From Saprospiraceae bacterium (lineage in GTDB: Bacteria; Bacteroidota; Bacteroidia; Chitinophagales; Saprospiraceae): DNA of 64,000 nucleotides. How positions within the stretch are numbered: position 1 is the stretch's first letter; each line of letters opens with the position of its first letter. Below the pieces are notes generated by a model that saw only the letters and a list, made by a program, of their open reading frames with translations, did not search any database and was not told where the DNA came from. Positions 53,101 to 62,094 of this stretch are shown one piece after another. The DNA lies in the NCBI GenBank assembly GCA_029212405.1, contig JARGNR010000030.1, positions 1 through 64,000 on the forward strand, written 5' to 3'. The translations under genes were made by a program, and so were the position numbers.

Positions 53101-55776
53101 TCTGATGATTTATGTACAGAATCGTTTACTTGGGAAATTGAAATAATTACCCCAGACGTGCCAGAATTTGACCTTGAAACGACATTATGTGCTTTGGACG
53201 AGAATCTCCTTTTACCAACAGAATCATCCAACGGTTTTCAAGGAACATGGACCATTCCAACGATAGATCCTAGTACTTTAGAAGACGGTCAAATCACTAC
53301 AGTATTCTACGGAAATGCAACTGAATCATGTCTTGCTCCATTGGAGTTAATTTTTACAATCGAAGAAGCTTTAACTCCAGAATTTACAATCTCAGATTTT
53401 TATTGTTGGACCGATGAAGACTTCGAATTACCCACAACATCTCAAAACTTAATAGATGGGGAATGGAACCCTTCTCTACTAGAAATTCAGGCTTCACTAG
53501 GTGAAACCATTACCAGTACTTTTACTCCTACTGATGGCAGCTGTTCCAATGAATTGACGCTCGAATTCAACATTTTATCACCTTATCAAGTGGAATTGAT
53601 GGTTGTTCATCCTAGTGATTGTATCGTTGATGATGGTACCATAACGATTCAACCCATGCCAGGTGAGAATTTAGAATACAGTATTGATAGCGGTACATCA
53701 TGGCAATCCTCTCTTAGTTTTAACAATTTAGGACCTGGAGGATACACCATTTTAATACGATCGACTGATTTTGATTCATGCATTCATTCTATTGAAGCTA
53801 TTCTGACCTCAGCTGATGGTCCTGATATTACCAATGTAACCATAGAAGATATAAACAACTGTATGGTGGATGATGGACGTATTGTCGTGGAAGCAATGGG
53901 TAATGATTTGGAGTACAGTTTGGATGATGGAATAAATTGGCAAGATTCCAACGAGTTTAATAATCTTTCATCTGGGTCTTATATCATAAGTGTAAGAGAA
54001 AAAATGAGCGATTGTATTGTAGAAGTTAATGCCGAAATTGAAGATATTATTCAAACTGTGATTCTTGATATTAATGCGCAAAATATCACAGATTGTTATG
54101 CAAATGATGGTAGTATAGAAATTATTGCAGATGGAATTTCTTTAGAATTTTCTATTGACAATGGTACAACTTGGACAACGGACAATATTTTCAATGAGTT
54201 AACATCTGGTATATATTCTATCTTGGTTCAATCAAATATTGCTGAGGATTGTATTTCATCTTCTTCAATTGCATTGACTGCTCCTGAAGCACCTATAATT
54301 GTTGATTTAATTTCAACTAATGGGAATACATGTCTTCCTGATATTGGTCAGATCGAGATCATAGCGGAAGGCAACAACCTGGAATTTAGCAGAGATAACG
54401 GACTTACTTGGCAAATGAATAATACATTCAATGACCTTACGGAAGGTACCTATGAAGTCCTCGTAAGAGATAGTGAAAATGTCAATTGCATTGATGCACG
54501 GACAATAACGTTAATGGAAGAGAGTGAAAATTTAGTTGTATCCGTAATCAATGTTACTCCCCCATCAGATTGCGATTTAAATGATGCTTCCATAGAAATT
54601 ATAAATCTGGAAACAGATCTAGAATATAGCATAGATGGTGGCCTATCATGGCAAAACACGAATGTATTCACTGACTTGGCTCCTGGGTCATATACTGCAA
54701 TTGCTAGGAAAATAGCGCATCCAGATTGCACAGACAACCAAGCTTTTGAAATACCCAAAGCAGATTGTCCTTGCAATGAATTGATATTGACTTTTGAAAC
54801 TATAGAACCTTCTTGTTTGGATTTGGAATCTGGAGCGGTTTCGTTAACATCTACAGCAGGTTCTGAGAATCCAGAGGTAACTATTTTATGGCAAAATGGT
54901 ACCGTAGGACCTGAAAATCCAAACATTTCTGAAGGATGGCAATTCGTCACTATAGAATATGATGGGAGTTGCCAATGGAAAGACTCCATTTATATTTCTT
55001 CTTCTCAGCCGATAGTTTTTGATTGGAATGTAGATCACGTGGATTGTCCCGATATTTTAGGTGGGAGTATTGAGATTATAGATGTAGAAGGAGGTAGTGG
55101 CTATTATAGTTATTCTATAGATGGAGAGCAATATCAAACTGAGAGTGACTTCTTCAATTTGGCAGCAGGGGAATATAATCTTCATGTACAAGATGATAGA
55201 GATTGTATTACTAAATTGATGGTGGAAGTTGAAGAACAAATTACAATAGGCATAGAATTGCCCGATCTTACTGTCATAACCAAAGGAGAAAGTTACCTCC
55301 TAGACCCTAATATTGACGAACTACTCATTGACAGCTTTGCATGGAGTATAAATGAAGAGATTTTTGATTCGAATGATTTGATTATCGAAGTTTCACCAGA
55401 TGCGACCACTACCTATACTTTAGAAGTATTTTACGATGATTGTAGAATACAACGTGAAGTAATTATTGAGGTAATTGGAGTTAATGACATCTATATTGGA
55501 AATATATTCTCCCCAAATCGCGATGGATTTAACGACTTCTTATTCATTCAAGGTCAAGAAAACAATGCCATTCAGGTTAATGATTTCAGCATTTATGATC
55601 GATGGGGCAATCTAATCTTTACCATTTCTCAACCCCTCTTCAATAATGAAAATGATGGGTGGAATGGAACGAGCAATGGCTCTCTTGTCACCCCAGGAGT
55701 ATATATGTATGTGATTAATTATATCCAAGATGGAATTGCTCAGAATACCATTGGGACAGTGACTGTTGTCTACTAA
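50116..55776 (+). CDS. giant T9SS type B surface protein with three repeat classes
   Basis: The 1886-residue protein has a signal peptide (MRIGIYIYTLSVLIFTSNSLLA in pieces) and is strongly acidic. Four N-terminal repeats of about 120 residues lie near 75, 188, 335 and 465 (ATVWYEFDPG, ATVWFEFDPG). Six repeats of about 71 residues begin near 731, 803, 874, 945, 1015 and 1088 (PEFDIPNQLCALD, PEFDLETTLCALD). Five SprB-like repeats of about 80 residues start near 1168, 1245, 1325, 1405 and 1485 (DCxxxDGxIxI, LEYSIDxGxxWQ). Residues about 1790-1886 (NIFSPNRDGFND, IYDRWGNLIF, GVYMYVINY) form a type B T9SS sorting domain. It is probably an adhesin displayed on the cell surface. Confidence 0.92.
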   Translation: MRIGIYIYTLSVLIFTSNSLLANTTTPPPPPNDDCSGAIDFGLLECGYVEQYFPDAEATPDAEATGNCISNTDPGQWYTFTTPDPINYGTIYFGASWINVEIFSTTTDCSGLVYETCGNGMFAFAPEAGTKYYLLTTEGQYMFTPNSEGFDCAEALEGLNLFPNNPIVFNSTTDCGPPNDVVVCENDHTIWYNYTVGCSVADLIIEANEYTGIVFNTADEISITAVLPDCATLLSDYDVNGLGYVCSGLTGESLVLEDLPAGIDIVIGFGSANENVGYFELSVTEVSEEDDIVNDICPDGIPVVEGVNFDLTNECATYTGFPDDPPITGCVEQTAATVWYEFDPGNDYVDIIIKLIETGISSSALGVYTDCSEPVLETNCGTILELYCINSPILIEVGSALSNTGSFDLEITTSPSNASGLNYDTCDDAEILSNGINLALSNTCTTNSGPPFDSDIEGCEVRSDATVWFEFDPGPDLQDITINLISTGITFPALAAYDGCVGETLTTNCGSTLELYCIDSPILIEVGSGSTNTGTFDLDINTSLSTSTVEPQASGNDICTNSQTDIEIDIPNGELVNIIVQIAPGSSSSITGMMSQTFNNVNSATINDLLINTNTTTQQAIYLITIEPLGNTCPPEPQEVTISVFPELVYNELTIDECLPYTIELNATELISGGSPPIVNVSWYWNAILIGSDPLLFYSPMESGELTLEVTDNAGCDIIATIDVEISIPEVPTFSFPLSYCRPEQDFIIFPDQSLEFIQGTWDLPLIDLSQTPDGFYDIEFTPDDTYCAIPVNFTIEIYSGDELEFDLPTIICSTADEYIFPITDLNGISGFWETPSINPTMESGVFTNIFTPNNPNCFALFEYVYIVGESIALNFDIPEILCKNDATLSLNTISEEGYEGLWDIPSIDPTTIEENSISVTWTPLPGQSPCVEEQSITIDIAEIVVPEFDIPNQLCALDTTYTFPTTDNQSIAGTWSIESIDPTTSTGTIESIFTSDDLCTESFTWEIEIITPDVPEFDLETTLCALDENLLLPTESSNGFQGTWTIPTIDPSTLEDGQITTVFYGNATESCLAPLELIFTIEEALTPEFTISDFYCWTDEDFELPTTSQNLIDGEWNPSLLEIQASLGETITSTFTPTDGSCSNELTLEFNILSPYQVELMVVHPSDCIVDDGTITIQPMPGENLEYSIDSGTSWQSSLSFNNLGPGGYTILIRSTDFDSCIHSIEAILTSADGPDITNVTIEDINNCMVDDGRIVVEAMGNDLEYSLDDGINWQDSNEFNNLSSGSYIISVREKMSDCIVEVNAEIEDIIQTVILDINAQNITDCYANDGSIEIIADGISLEFSIDNGTTWTTDNIFNELTSGIYSILVQSNIAEDCISSSSIALTAPEAPIIVDLISTNGNTCLPDIGQIEIIAEGNNLEFSRDNGLTWQMNNTFNDLTEGTYEVLVRDSENVNCIDARTITLMEESENLVVSVINVTPPSDCDLNDASIEIINLETDLEYSIDGGLSWQNTNVFTDLAPGSYTAIARKIAHPDCTDNQAFEIPKADCPCNELILTFETIEPSCLDLESGAVSLTSTAGSENPEVTILWQNGTVGPENPNISEGWQFVTIEYDGSCQWKDSIYISSSQPIVFDWNVDHVDCPDILGGSIEIIDVEGGSGYYSYSIDGEQYQTESDFFNLAAGEYNLHVQDDRDCITKLMVEVEEQITIGIELPDLTVITKGESYLLDPNIDELLIDSFAWSINEEIFDSNDLIIEVSPDATTTYTLEVFYDDCRIQREVIIEVIGVNDIYIGNIFSPNRDGFNDFLFIQGQENNAIQVNDFSIYDRWGNLIFTISQPLFNNENDGWNGTSNGSLVTPGVYMYVINYIQDGIAQNTIGTVTVVY

Positions 55777-55798
55777 GATTGGCTCTCTATACGAAGCG

Positions 55799-57004
55799 TT
55801 ACGTATACTTCTTTATAGTGTTTCTCCCTAGCTGATACATATGTACTTCATCGGGTCCATCTGCAATTCGAAGTGCTCTGGCATAGACCCAAAACTCAGA
55901 CAAAGGAGTATCCGAACTTACGCCCAAGCCACCATGTGCTTGTATCGCTCTATCGATGACATCACATGCGATTTGAGGAACAGCAATTTTTATCATCGCC
56001 ACCAAATCTTTTGCTTCCTTTATTCCAAATCGATCAATTTTATCTGCCGCCGCCAATGTTAAAAGACGGGCTTGTTCTATTTCGCATCTCGATCGTGCAA
56101 TATCTTGTCGAATACTACTGTATTGAGCTACTTTCTTGCCAAATGTTTCTCTCACTTGAACTCGTGCACACATCAATTCTAATGCCCGTTGAGCACAACC
56201 GATCAAACGCATACAGTGATGAATCCTTCCCGGTCCCAATCTTCCTTGCGCAATAGCAAATCCGCTCCCTTCACCTACCAATAAATTATCCACGGGAACC
56301 CTTACATTTTTCAACTCAATTTCTGCATGTCCTTCAGGTGATTCTAAAGCTCCAAAAACTCTAAGTGGGCGAACAATCTTCACGCCAGAAGCATTTGCTG
56401 GAACAATAATCATACTTTGTTGGGTGTGTCGATGAGCATTCGCATCCGTTTTACCCATGACAATGTACATCTTCGTATTGGGGTTCATGGCACCCGTAGA
56501 CCACCACTTTCTTCCATTGATGACATATTCATCTCCATCTCTTTGTATGGAAGTTTCAATATTCGTAGCATCAGAGGAAGCCACATCTGGTTCTGTCATC
56601 AAAAAGGCCGATCTCATTTCTCCATTTAGCAATGGCTTCAACCACTCTTCTTTCTGTGCCTCAGTCCCGTATTTAGACAACACTTCCATATTTCCCGTAT
56701 CCGGAGCAGAACAATTGAATATTTGAGAGGACCATAGTACTCGTCCCATTAAAGCTGCTAAAGGGGCATATTCCAAATTGGTCAACCCTGGACTATCTTT
56801 TCCATATTCTTTGGGCAAAAACAAATTCCAGAGACCTGCTTCCTTTGCTAATCTTTTTAAATAATCTTGTTCAGGAAAGACCTTCCATGGATTATTCATC
56901 ACAAAAGAGGTATACTCTTCCTCAAGAGGGAATATATATTGTTGCATAAAAGCATCTACCCTCTCCTGCAACTCCAAGGATCTTTTTGAATATTCAAAAT
57001 CCAT
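55799..57004 (-). CDS. ACAD10/11-like acyl-CoA dehydrogenase
   Basis: This 401-residue flavoenzyme has the ACAD fold. The blocks [62 protein letters not shown] and [13 protein letters not shown] are very close to the C-terminal half of human ACAD11. The usual catalytic-Glu loop is replaced by this DGPDEVH form. ACAD11-like enzymes, with a kinase-like partner, convert 4-hydroxyacyl-CoA by way of a 4-phosphoacyl-CoA. The partner kinase-like gene lies at 57962. It is followed on the minus strand by no further gene and preceded by a DHRS4-like SDR gene. Confidence 0.92.
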   Translation of the reverse strand: MDFEYSKRSLELQERVDAFMQQYIFPLEEEYTSFVMNNPWKVFPEQDYLKRLAKEAGLWNLFLPKEYGKDSPGLTNLEYAPLAALMGRVLWSSQIFNCSAPDTGNMEVLSKYGTEAQKEEWLKPLLNGEMRSAFLMTEPDVASSDATNIETSIQRDGDEYVINGRKWWSTGAMNPNTKMYIVMGKTDANAHRHTQQSMIIVPANASGVKIVRPLRVFGALESPEGHAEIELKNVRVPVDNLLVGEGSGFAIAQGRLGPGRIHHCMRLIGCAQRALELMCARVQVRETFGKKVAQYSSIRQDIARSRCEIEQARLLTLAAADKIDRFGIKEAKDLVAMIKIAVPQIACDVIDRAIQAHGGLGVSSDTPLSEFWVYARALRIADGPDEVHMYQLGRNTIKKYT

Positions 57005-57034
57005 ATATTTTATTATTTATTAATTTTCTAAATT

Positions 57035-57811
57035 TTATCCAGCTATCATGTACCCCCCATCAGCAGTGTACACTCCTCCAGTAGAATAACTTCCTGCATC
57101 TGAAGCCAAATACAAGGCTAGACCAACCATCTCATCGGGTTGTGCCATACGACCAGAAGGCAATTGCTTTTCAAAATGATTCAACGTAGTTTCATCTTTC
57201 CAAATCGCAGCACTAAATTTTGTTTGTATCAATCCAGGGCAAATGGCATTACTTCGAATCCCTGATCTACCCCATTCTTTTGCCTGACTCTTGGTCAACA
57301 TAATTAAAGCGGCTTTACTTATTGAATACATACCCAAACCAAATGATGGTCGTAATCCCTCTACAGAAGCGATATTTACAATTGCGCCGCCACCTCTTGA
57401 TTTCATTATCGGATAACATGCATTCGCTAACATAAAACATGCTTTCACATTAATGTCCATAATTTTATCAAATGCACCTTCATCCGCTTCTGCCAACTTT
57501 CCAAATACAGGATTCGTCGCTGCATTGTTAATTAGAATATCTACTCCTCCATAGTGATCCACTGTTTTTTGAATAAGATGTGCTCTTTGGGCGCGATCTC
57601 CTACATTACACGCGATTGCCAACGCATCCCGTCCATCTTCTTTCATCGCATTCACCACATTATCTACTGCTTCTTGACTCCGACTGCTGACTACAACTTT
57701 GGCCCCATATTCTGCCAATCCTCTTGCTATACTTTCACCAATACCTTTCGAGGCACCCGTAACTATTGCTACCTTTCCTGTAAGGTCAAATTTGTTTTTT
57801 ATGCTATTCAT
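57035..57811 (-). CDS. SDR oxidoreductase, DHRS4-like
   Basis: This 258-residue enzyme has the cofactor motif VAIVTGASKGIGESIARGL with a preference for NADP(H) suggested by the Ser/Arg pair VSSRSQ. NNAATNPVFGK follows, and the catalytic Ser, Tyr and Lys lie in IVNIASVEGLRPSFGLGMYSISKAAL (in pieces). The loop SNAICPGLIQTKFSAAIW is typical of DHRS4-type SDRs. It probably oxidises or reduces a hydroxy- or keto-lipid. It lies 30 bases upstream of the ACAD gene and is divergent from the phosphotransferase operon. Confidence 0.88.
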   Translation of the reverse strand: MNSIKNKFDLTGKVAIVTGASKGIGESIARGLAEYGAKVVVSSRSQEAVDNVVNAMKEDGRDALAIACNVGDRAQRAHLIQKTVDHYGGVDILINNAATNPVFGKLAEADEGAFDKIMDINVKACFMLANACYPIMKSRGGGAIVNIASVEGLRPSFGLGMYSISKAALIMLTKSQAKEWGRSGIRSNAICPGLIQTKFSAAIWKDETTLNHFEKQLPSGRMAQPDEMVGLALYLASDAGSYSTGGVYTADGGYMIAG

Positions 57812-57961
57812 TTAGTACATTTTGAATAAATAAAGGTAGTAAAGAAATTGACTTTACTTGTGTTATATTTGACTCAAGATAAAATAGATACTTTGCAATC
57901 GCTTTTTATATCTTTAGGTTTTGACACATCCGATTAATTAAATAAGAATCATAGGAATAAC

Positions 57962-59026
57962 ATGTCCCAAAACGTTCGTAAAGGCGAAGAATTGAAAGAG
58001 TTGGAACTTTTAGAATTTCTCCATGCCAATGAATTAATTACATCCGCCAAGAGTGCAATTGATATCAAACAATTCGCTAATGGATATTCCAATCTGACCT
58101 ATCAACTTGATGTTGAAGACAAATCTTATGTCCTTCGTAGGCCTCCTTTTGGTGCTGTAAAAAGAGGGCATGATATGGGAAGGGAATATAAAGTACTCTC
58201 CAAGCTAAAGACAGGATTTGACCAATGTCCCAAGGTCTATGCTTTTTCAGATTCTAGTGCAGTAATGGATGCTCCATTTTATCTTATGGAAAAGGTAGAC
58301 GGTATCATTCTTACCGTAAAAGAGTCAAAAAAGAGACAAATTGCTTCGGATCAATTTACAATCGTCGCGGATACGTGGTTGGACACATTTGTGCGACTGC
58401 ATCATGTAGATTATGCATCAGTAGGTCTCGAAGATCTGGGCCGTCCTGCTGGTTATGTACAGCGTCAGGTGGAAAATTGGAGCAAACAATATCTCAAAGC
58501 TGCAACACTAGAAGTGCCTGAAGCAAAGCAAGTTATGGCTTGGATGCAAGACAATCAACCTAAAACGTATGAGCATACTTTGATTCATAATGATTTTAAA
58601 TACGACAATGTAGTTTTTAAAGATGATAGTTGGAAGCATATTAATGCGGTCTTGGACTGGGAAATGTGCACCTTAGGCGACCCTTTGATGGATTTGGGTA
58701 CGTCATTGGCCTATTGGACTATGCATACTGATGGAGATATGGTGGTGAACGGATTACCTTCTCCTACTATGTTTGAAGGAAATCCAGGAAGATTAGAAGT
58801 CGTTGAAGCCTATGCATCGAAATCAAATCGATCTATTCAAAACCTTGTTTTCTATTATGTGTTTGGAATGTTTAAGATAGCAGTGATCGCACAACAAATT
58901 TATTATAGATATCACAAAGGAATGACCTCAGATGAAAAGTTTGCTCATTTGGACAAGTCCTCACAATTCCTCTGTATGTATGCGTTACAAGCCATTCAGA
59001 AAAATAAAATCGAAAATCTTTTTTAA
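57962..59026 (+). CDS. ACAD11-N-like kinase/phosphotransferase
   Basis: This 354-residue protein belongs to the aminoglycoside-phosphotransferase-like family that forms the N-terminal half of ACAD10/11 and LvaA of Pseudomonas. FANGYSNLTYQL is the nucleotide loop and YVLRRPPFGAVKRGHDMGREY the conserved Lys/Glu region. LIHNDFKYDNVVF is the catalytic H-N-D loop, and AVLDWEMCTLGDPLMDLG the metal-binding loop. In related systems it phosphorylates the 4-hydroxyl of 4-hydroxyacyl-CoA. An exact -7 box (TATATTTG, 57864-57871) lies 91 bases upstream. It opens a four-gene operon. Confidence 0.88.
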   Translation: MSQNVRKGEELKELELLEFLHANELITSAKSAIDIKQFANGYSNLTYQLDVEDKSYVLRRPPFGAVKRGHDMGREYKVLSKLKTGFDQCPKVYAFSDSSAVMDAPFYLMEKVDGIILTVKESKKRQIASDQFTIVADTWLDTFVRLHHVDYASVGLEDLGRPAGYVQRQVENWSKQYLKAATLEVPEAKQVMAWMQDNQPKTYEHTLIHNDFKYDNVVFKDDSWKHINAVLDWEMCTLGDPLMDLGTSLAYWTMHTDGDMVVNGLPSPTMFEGNPGRLEVVEAYASKSNRSIQNLVFYYVFGMFKIAVIAQQIYYRYHKGMTSDEKFAHLDKSSQFLCMYALQAIQKNKIENLF

Positions 59027-59036
59027 AAAATAATGC

Positions 59037-59792
59037 ATGAATTTAGATGGAAAAGTTGTTGTAATAACTGGTGGAGGCTCAGGAATAGGTGCAGCGAGTT
59101 GTTTACTTTTTGCCCAACATGGAGCAAATGTCATCGTAGCTGATATCGACGTGAAAAGCGCTCAAAAAACTGTAGCCCAAATTATTGCTCAAAAAGGAAT
59201 TGCACAGGCTGTGAAAATGGATGTGACCGATTATGCCAATGTAGAAAATGCCCTAGATTCAATTGTTACGGCCTATGGAAAGATAGACATCATGGTGAAT
59301 AATGCAGGTATCATGAATAGTCAGCGAGCACCGACTGCTCAACATACATTTGAAGATTGGGATAGAGTAATTGCGATCAATCAAACTGGTGTTTTTTATT
59401 GTTTACGCGCTGTTTTAAAACATATGATGGACCAAGGAAGTGGAAGCATCGTTAATATCGCTTCACTTGCAGGACTAAAAGCATCGGGCCATAATTTGGC
59501 TTACAGCGCCAGTAAATTTGCGGTGGTGGGAATGACCAAATCCGCAGCCATGGAATATGCTCCTTATGATATTCGAGTGAATGCAGTTTGCCCTTCCTAT
59601 ACGCAAACACCCATGTTGGATTCCGTTGTGGAAAAACAGCCTGGCATTGATAAAAAACTACTTAGATATGTGCCCATGAGCAGATTTGCTGAGGCCGAAG
59701 AAATTGCAGAAGCAGTCATATGGATTGCCTCTGACCAAACCAAATTTATAACCGGTCAAACCATTACCATTGATGGAGGCCTCTCTTTATGA
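59037..59792 (+). CDS. SDR oxidoreductase
   Basis: This 251-residue enzyme has VVVITGGGSGIGAASCLLFA (NAD(P) loop; D38 in VIVADID suggests NAD), NNAGIMNSQR, and the catalytic Ser/Tyr/Lys in IVNIASLAGLKASGHNLAYSASK (in pieces). The C-terminus GQTITIDGGLSL is usual for the family. It follows the phosphotransferase gene by 10 bases and probably acts on a hydroxyacyl or hydroxy-lipid intermediate. Confidence 0.9.
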   Translation: MNLDGKVVVITGGGSGIGAASCLLFAQHGANVIVADIDVKSAQKTVAQIIAQKGIAQAVKMDVTDYANVENALDSIVTAYGKIDIMVNNAGIMNSQRAPTAQHTFEDWDRVIAINQTGVFYCLRAVLKHMMDQGSGSIVNIASLAGLKASGHNLAYSASKFAVVGMTKSAAMEYAPYDIRVNAVCPSYTQTPMLDSVVEKQPGIDKKLLRYVPMSRFAEAEEIAEAVIWIASDQTKFITGQTITIDGGLSL

Positions 59793-59815
59793 TATAAAAT
59801 CTAGAACTAAATATT

Positions 59816-60817
59816 ATGATTAATAAACAACTCCTTCTACAAAAAAGACCCGTAGGCATGCCTACAGAAGATACTTGGAAATTAAATAAATCAGAAGTTC
59901 CTGAATTAAAAGAGGGCGAAGTCTTGATTCAAAATCATTTTATTTCTTTGGATCCAGCCATGCGAGGATGGATGAATGAAACGAGATCTTATATTCCACC
60001 GATTCCATTGGGAGATGTGATGAGAGCTGGATCAATCGGGACCGTAATTCAATCAAAAAACCCAAAATATAAAGAAGGTACAGTACTCACTGGATGGGGA
60101 GGTGTACAACAGTATATTGTTACGAATGGGGAAGGTTACTATCCAGTTGATACCTCATTGGCTCCAATGCCTATGTACATCGGCACGTTAGGAATGCCTG
60201 GGATGACCGCCTATTTTGGAATTTTGGAAGTAGGAAAAATCAAAGAGGGAGATACGGTCTTAGTCTCTGGTGCTGCTGGTGCCGTGGGAAGTGTCGTGGG
60301 ACAGATTGCAAAAATAAAAGGATGTAGAGTAATCGGAATAGCTGGAGGTCCTGAAAAGTGCAAATACTTGACTGAAGAGTTGGGTTTTGATGGAGCAATA
60401 GACTATAAAAACGAAAATATCCATGCTGGAATAAAACAACATTGTCCAAAAGGCATTGATGTCTATTTTGATAATGTCGGAGGTGAGATTTTAGATGCTG
60501 CCTTGGCAAGATTGAGAATGCATGCTCGAATTGTAATTTGTGGTGCAATTTCTCAATACAACAATACCACAGAGATCAAAGGACCTTCAAATTATTTATC
60601 TCTTTTGGTCAATCGTGCTACTATGCAAGGAATGGTGGTCATGGATTATGCCAAAAACTATCGCGAAGCAGCCATGCAAATGGGCCTATGGATGATGTCA
60701 GGAAAATTAAAGAGTAAAGAGGATATTTACGATGGAATTGAAAATTTCTATCCAACCTTCCAACGATTATTTACCGGTGAGAAAAAGGGTAAACTGATCC
60801 TGAAAGTTATCGAGTAA
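59816..60817 (+). CDS. NADP-dependent MDR reductase (PTGR/CurA-like)
   Basis: This 333-residue zinc-independent medium-chain reductase has HFISLDPAMRGWM at the N-terminus, VLVSGAAGAVGSVVGQIAK (the AxxGxxG cofactor loop) and DVYFDNVGGEILDAAL. These match the prostaglandin reductase/leukotriene B4 dehydrogenase and CurA family, which reduce the double bond of enones or enals. It lies 23 bases after the SDR gene in the same operon. Confidence 0.9.
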   Translation: MINKQLLLQKRPVGMPTEDTWKLNKSEVPELKEGEVLIQNHFISLDPAMRGWMNETRSYIPPIPLGDVMRAGSIGTVIQSKNPKYKEGTVLTGWGGVQQYIVTNGEGYYPVDTSLAPMPMYIGTLGMPGMTAYFGILEVGKIKEGDTVLVSGAAGAVGSVVGQIAKIKGCRVIGIAGGPEKCKYLTEELGFDGAIDYKNENIHAGIKQHCPKGIDVYFDNVGGEILDAALARLRMHARIVICGAISQYNNTTEIKGPSNYLSLLVNRATMQGMVVMDYAKNYREAAMQMGLWMMSGKLKSKEDIYDGIENFYPTFQRLFTGEKKGKLILKVIE

Positions 60818-60850
60818 GCATATCCAAATCAACAAGTAAAAAAAAGAAAT

Positions 60851-61828
60851 ATGAAAGGCATAGTCTGTGAAAAGTATGGTCCACCTTCGGATTTGGTATT
60901 GAAAGAAATCGCTTTACCTGTTGTAGGTGAAAAACAAGTAAAAATTCAAATTAAGGCATGCAGCTTGAATTTCCCTGACACGCTAATTATAAGGGGACTG
61001 TACCAATTTAAACCAGATTTGCCTTTTACTCCAGGAAGTGATATCTCGGGAATCGTGTTGGAGGTAGGAGACAAAGTAAAACATTTGAAGGAAGGAGATG
61101 AAGTTTTTGGCTTCACCCTCACTGGTGGGTTTGCACAAGAAGCCATTGTGGATGCAAAAACTGTTTTTCCTAAACCTCCTAATATGGAGTTTCCGATTGC
61201 CGCTTCATTTTTACTAGCATATGGTACATCTTATCATGCTATTGTAGATAGAGCAAAGCTTAAGGTGGGAGAAACCATTGTAGTTTTAGGTGCTTCTGGA
61301 GGAGTGGGTTTGGCAGCTATTGAGATATCTAAACAACTGGGTGCAAAAGTGATAGCTGCTGCCTCAACACAAGAAAAGCTCGAACTCTGCAAAGAACATG
61401 GTGCAGACGAAGTCATTAATTATACAGAAGAGGACTTAAAAAGTCGAATCAAAGAATTAACTGATGGAAAAGGGGCGGATGTTATCTATGATCCTGTAGG
61501 AGGTGCTTTTTCTGAATCTGCTTTGAGAGCGATTGCTTGGGAAGGACGATTTTTAGTTGTGGGCTTTGCTGCTGGAGACATCCCTAAGATCCCTTTGAAT
61601 TTACCCCTATTAAAAGGTTGTCAAATCATGGGTGTATTCTGGGGTAGTTTTGCCATGAAAGACCCATCAAAAAACATGCAAAATAGCCTACAGCTGATGC
61701 AATGGTATGCTGCAAAAAAACTGAATCCCCATATTCACAAACTCTATACATTAGAGGAAACACCAACAGCAATACAAGAAATGATGGATCGAAAAGTAAA
61801 AGGGAAATCGGTAGTTGTTATGGACTAG
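60851..61828 (+). CDS. NADPH:quinone oxidoreductase family protein
   Basis: This 325-residue MDR enzyme starts MKGIVCEKYGPPSDLVLKEI and has SLNFPDTLIIRGLY, PFTPGSDISGIV, and VVLGASGGVGLAAIEISKQLGA. DVIYDPVGGAFSESALR marks the catalytic cleft. No zinc ligands are seen. Members reduce quinones or 2-enoyl substrates with NADPH. It is the last gene of the operon; a MITE-like palindrome begins 22 bases after the stop. Confidence 0.9.
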   Translation: MKGIVCEKYGPPSDLVLKEIALPVVGEKQVKIQIKACSLNFPDTLIIRGLYQFKPDLPFTPGSDISGIVLEVGDKVKHLKEGDEVFGFTLTGGFAQEAIVDAKTVFPKPPNMEFPIAASFLLAYGTSYHAIVDRAKLKVGETIVVLGASGGVGLAAIEISKQLGAKVIAAASTQEKLELCKEHGADEVINYTEEDLKSRIKELTDGKGADVIYDPVGGAFSESALRAIAWEGRFLVVGFAAGDIPKIPLNLPLLKGCQIMGVFWGSFAMKDPSKNMQNSLQLMQWYAAKKLNPHIHKLYTLEETPTAIQEMMDRKVKGKSVVVMD

Positions 61829-61850
61829 ATTTCCTATGTCATTAGATATT

Positions 61851-62013
61851 GAAGTGGTTTAAAAACTCACTCACTACCTGCGCTAAAAGCATTGCAGCCA
61901 TTGACCTACGCCTATTTTTATTACCATAGCTTTGGCTATGAAAAGAAAAATGAGACTTGCCAATAGCTACAAGCCTTTCAGCTCGGTAAACCTCGGAGTT
62001 CTTAAACCACTTC
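61851..62013. repeat. 163-bp MITE-like imperfect palindrome
   Basis: The ends GAAGTGGTTTAAAAACTC (61851-61868) and GAGTTCTTAAACCACTTC (61996-62013) are inverted repeats with one mismatch in 18. ATT flanks both sides (61848-61850 and 62014-62016) as a possible 3-bp target duplication. The internal arms also pair over most of their length, for example GCTAAAAGCATTGCAGC with the complement of GCTACAAGCCTTTCAGC. A perfect hairpin (CATAGC-TTTG-GCTATG, 61925-61940) sits at the centre. It could also act as a terminator for the upstream operon. Confidence 0.7.
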
Positions 62014-62094
62014 ATTAATTGCAATCTATCGGATCGTCCGAATTCATAAGATTAGAATAGATAGAGTAAAGTTCGTTATAACAAGAAAGAAAAC

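Noticed and set aside
61842-62024. 60-residue minus-strand frame within the MITE
   Set aside because: It runs from end to end of the palindromic element; the inverted-repeat structure explains the open frame and no transposase motif is present.
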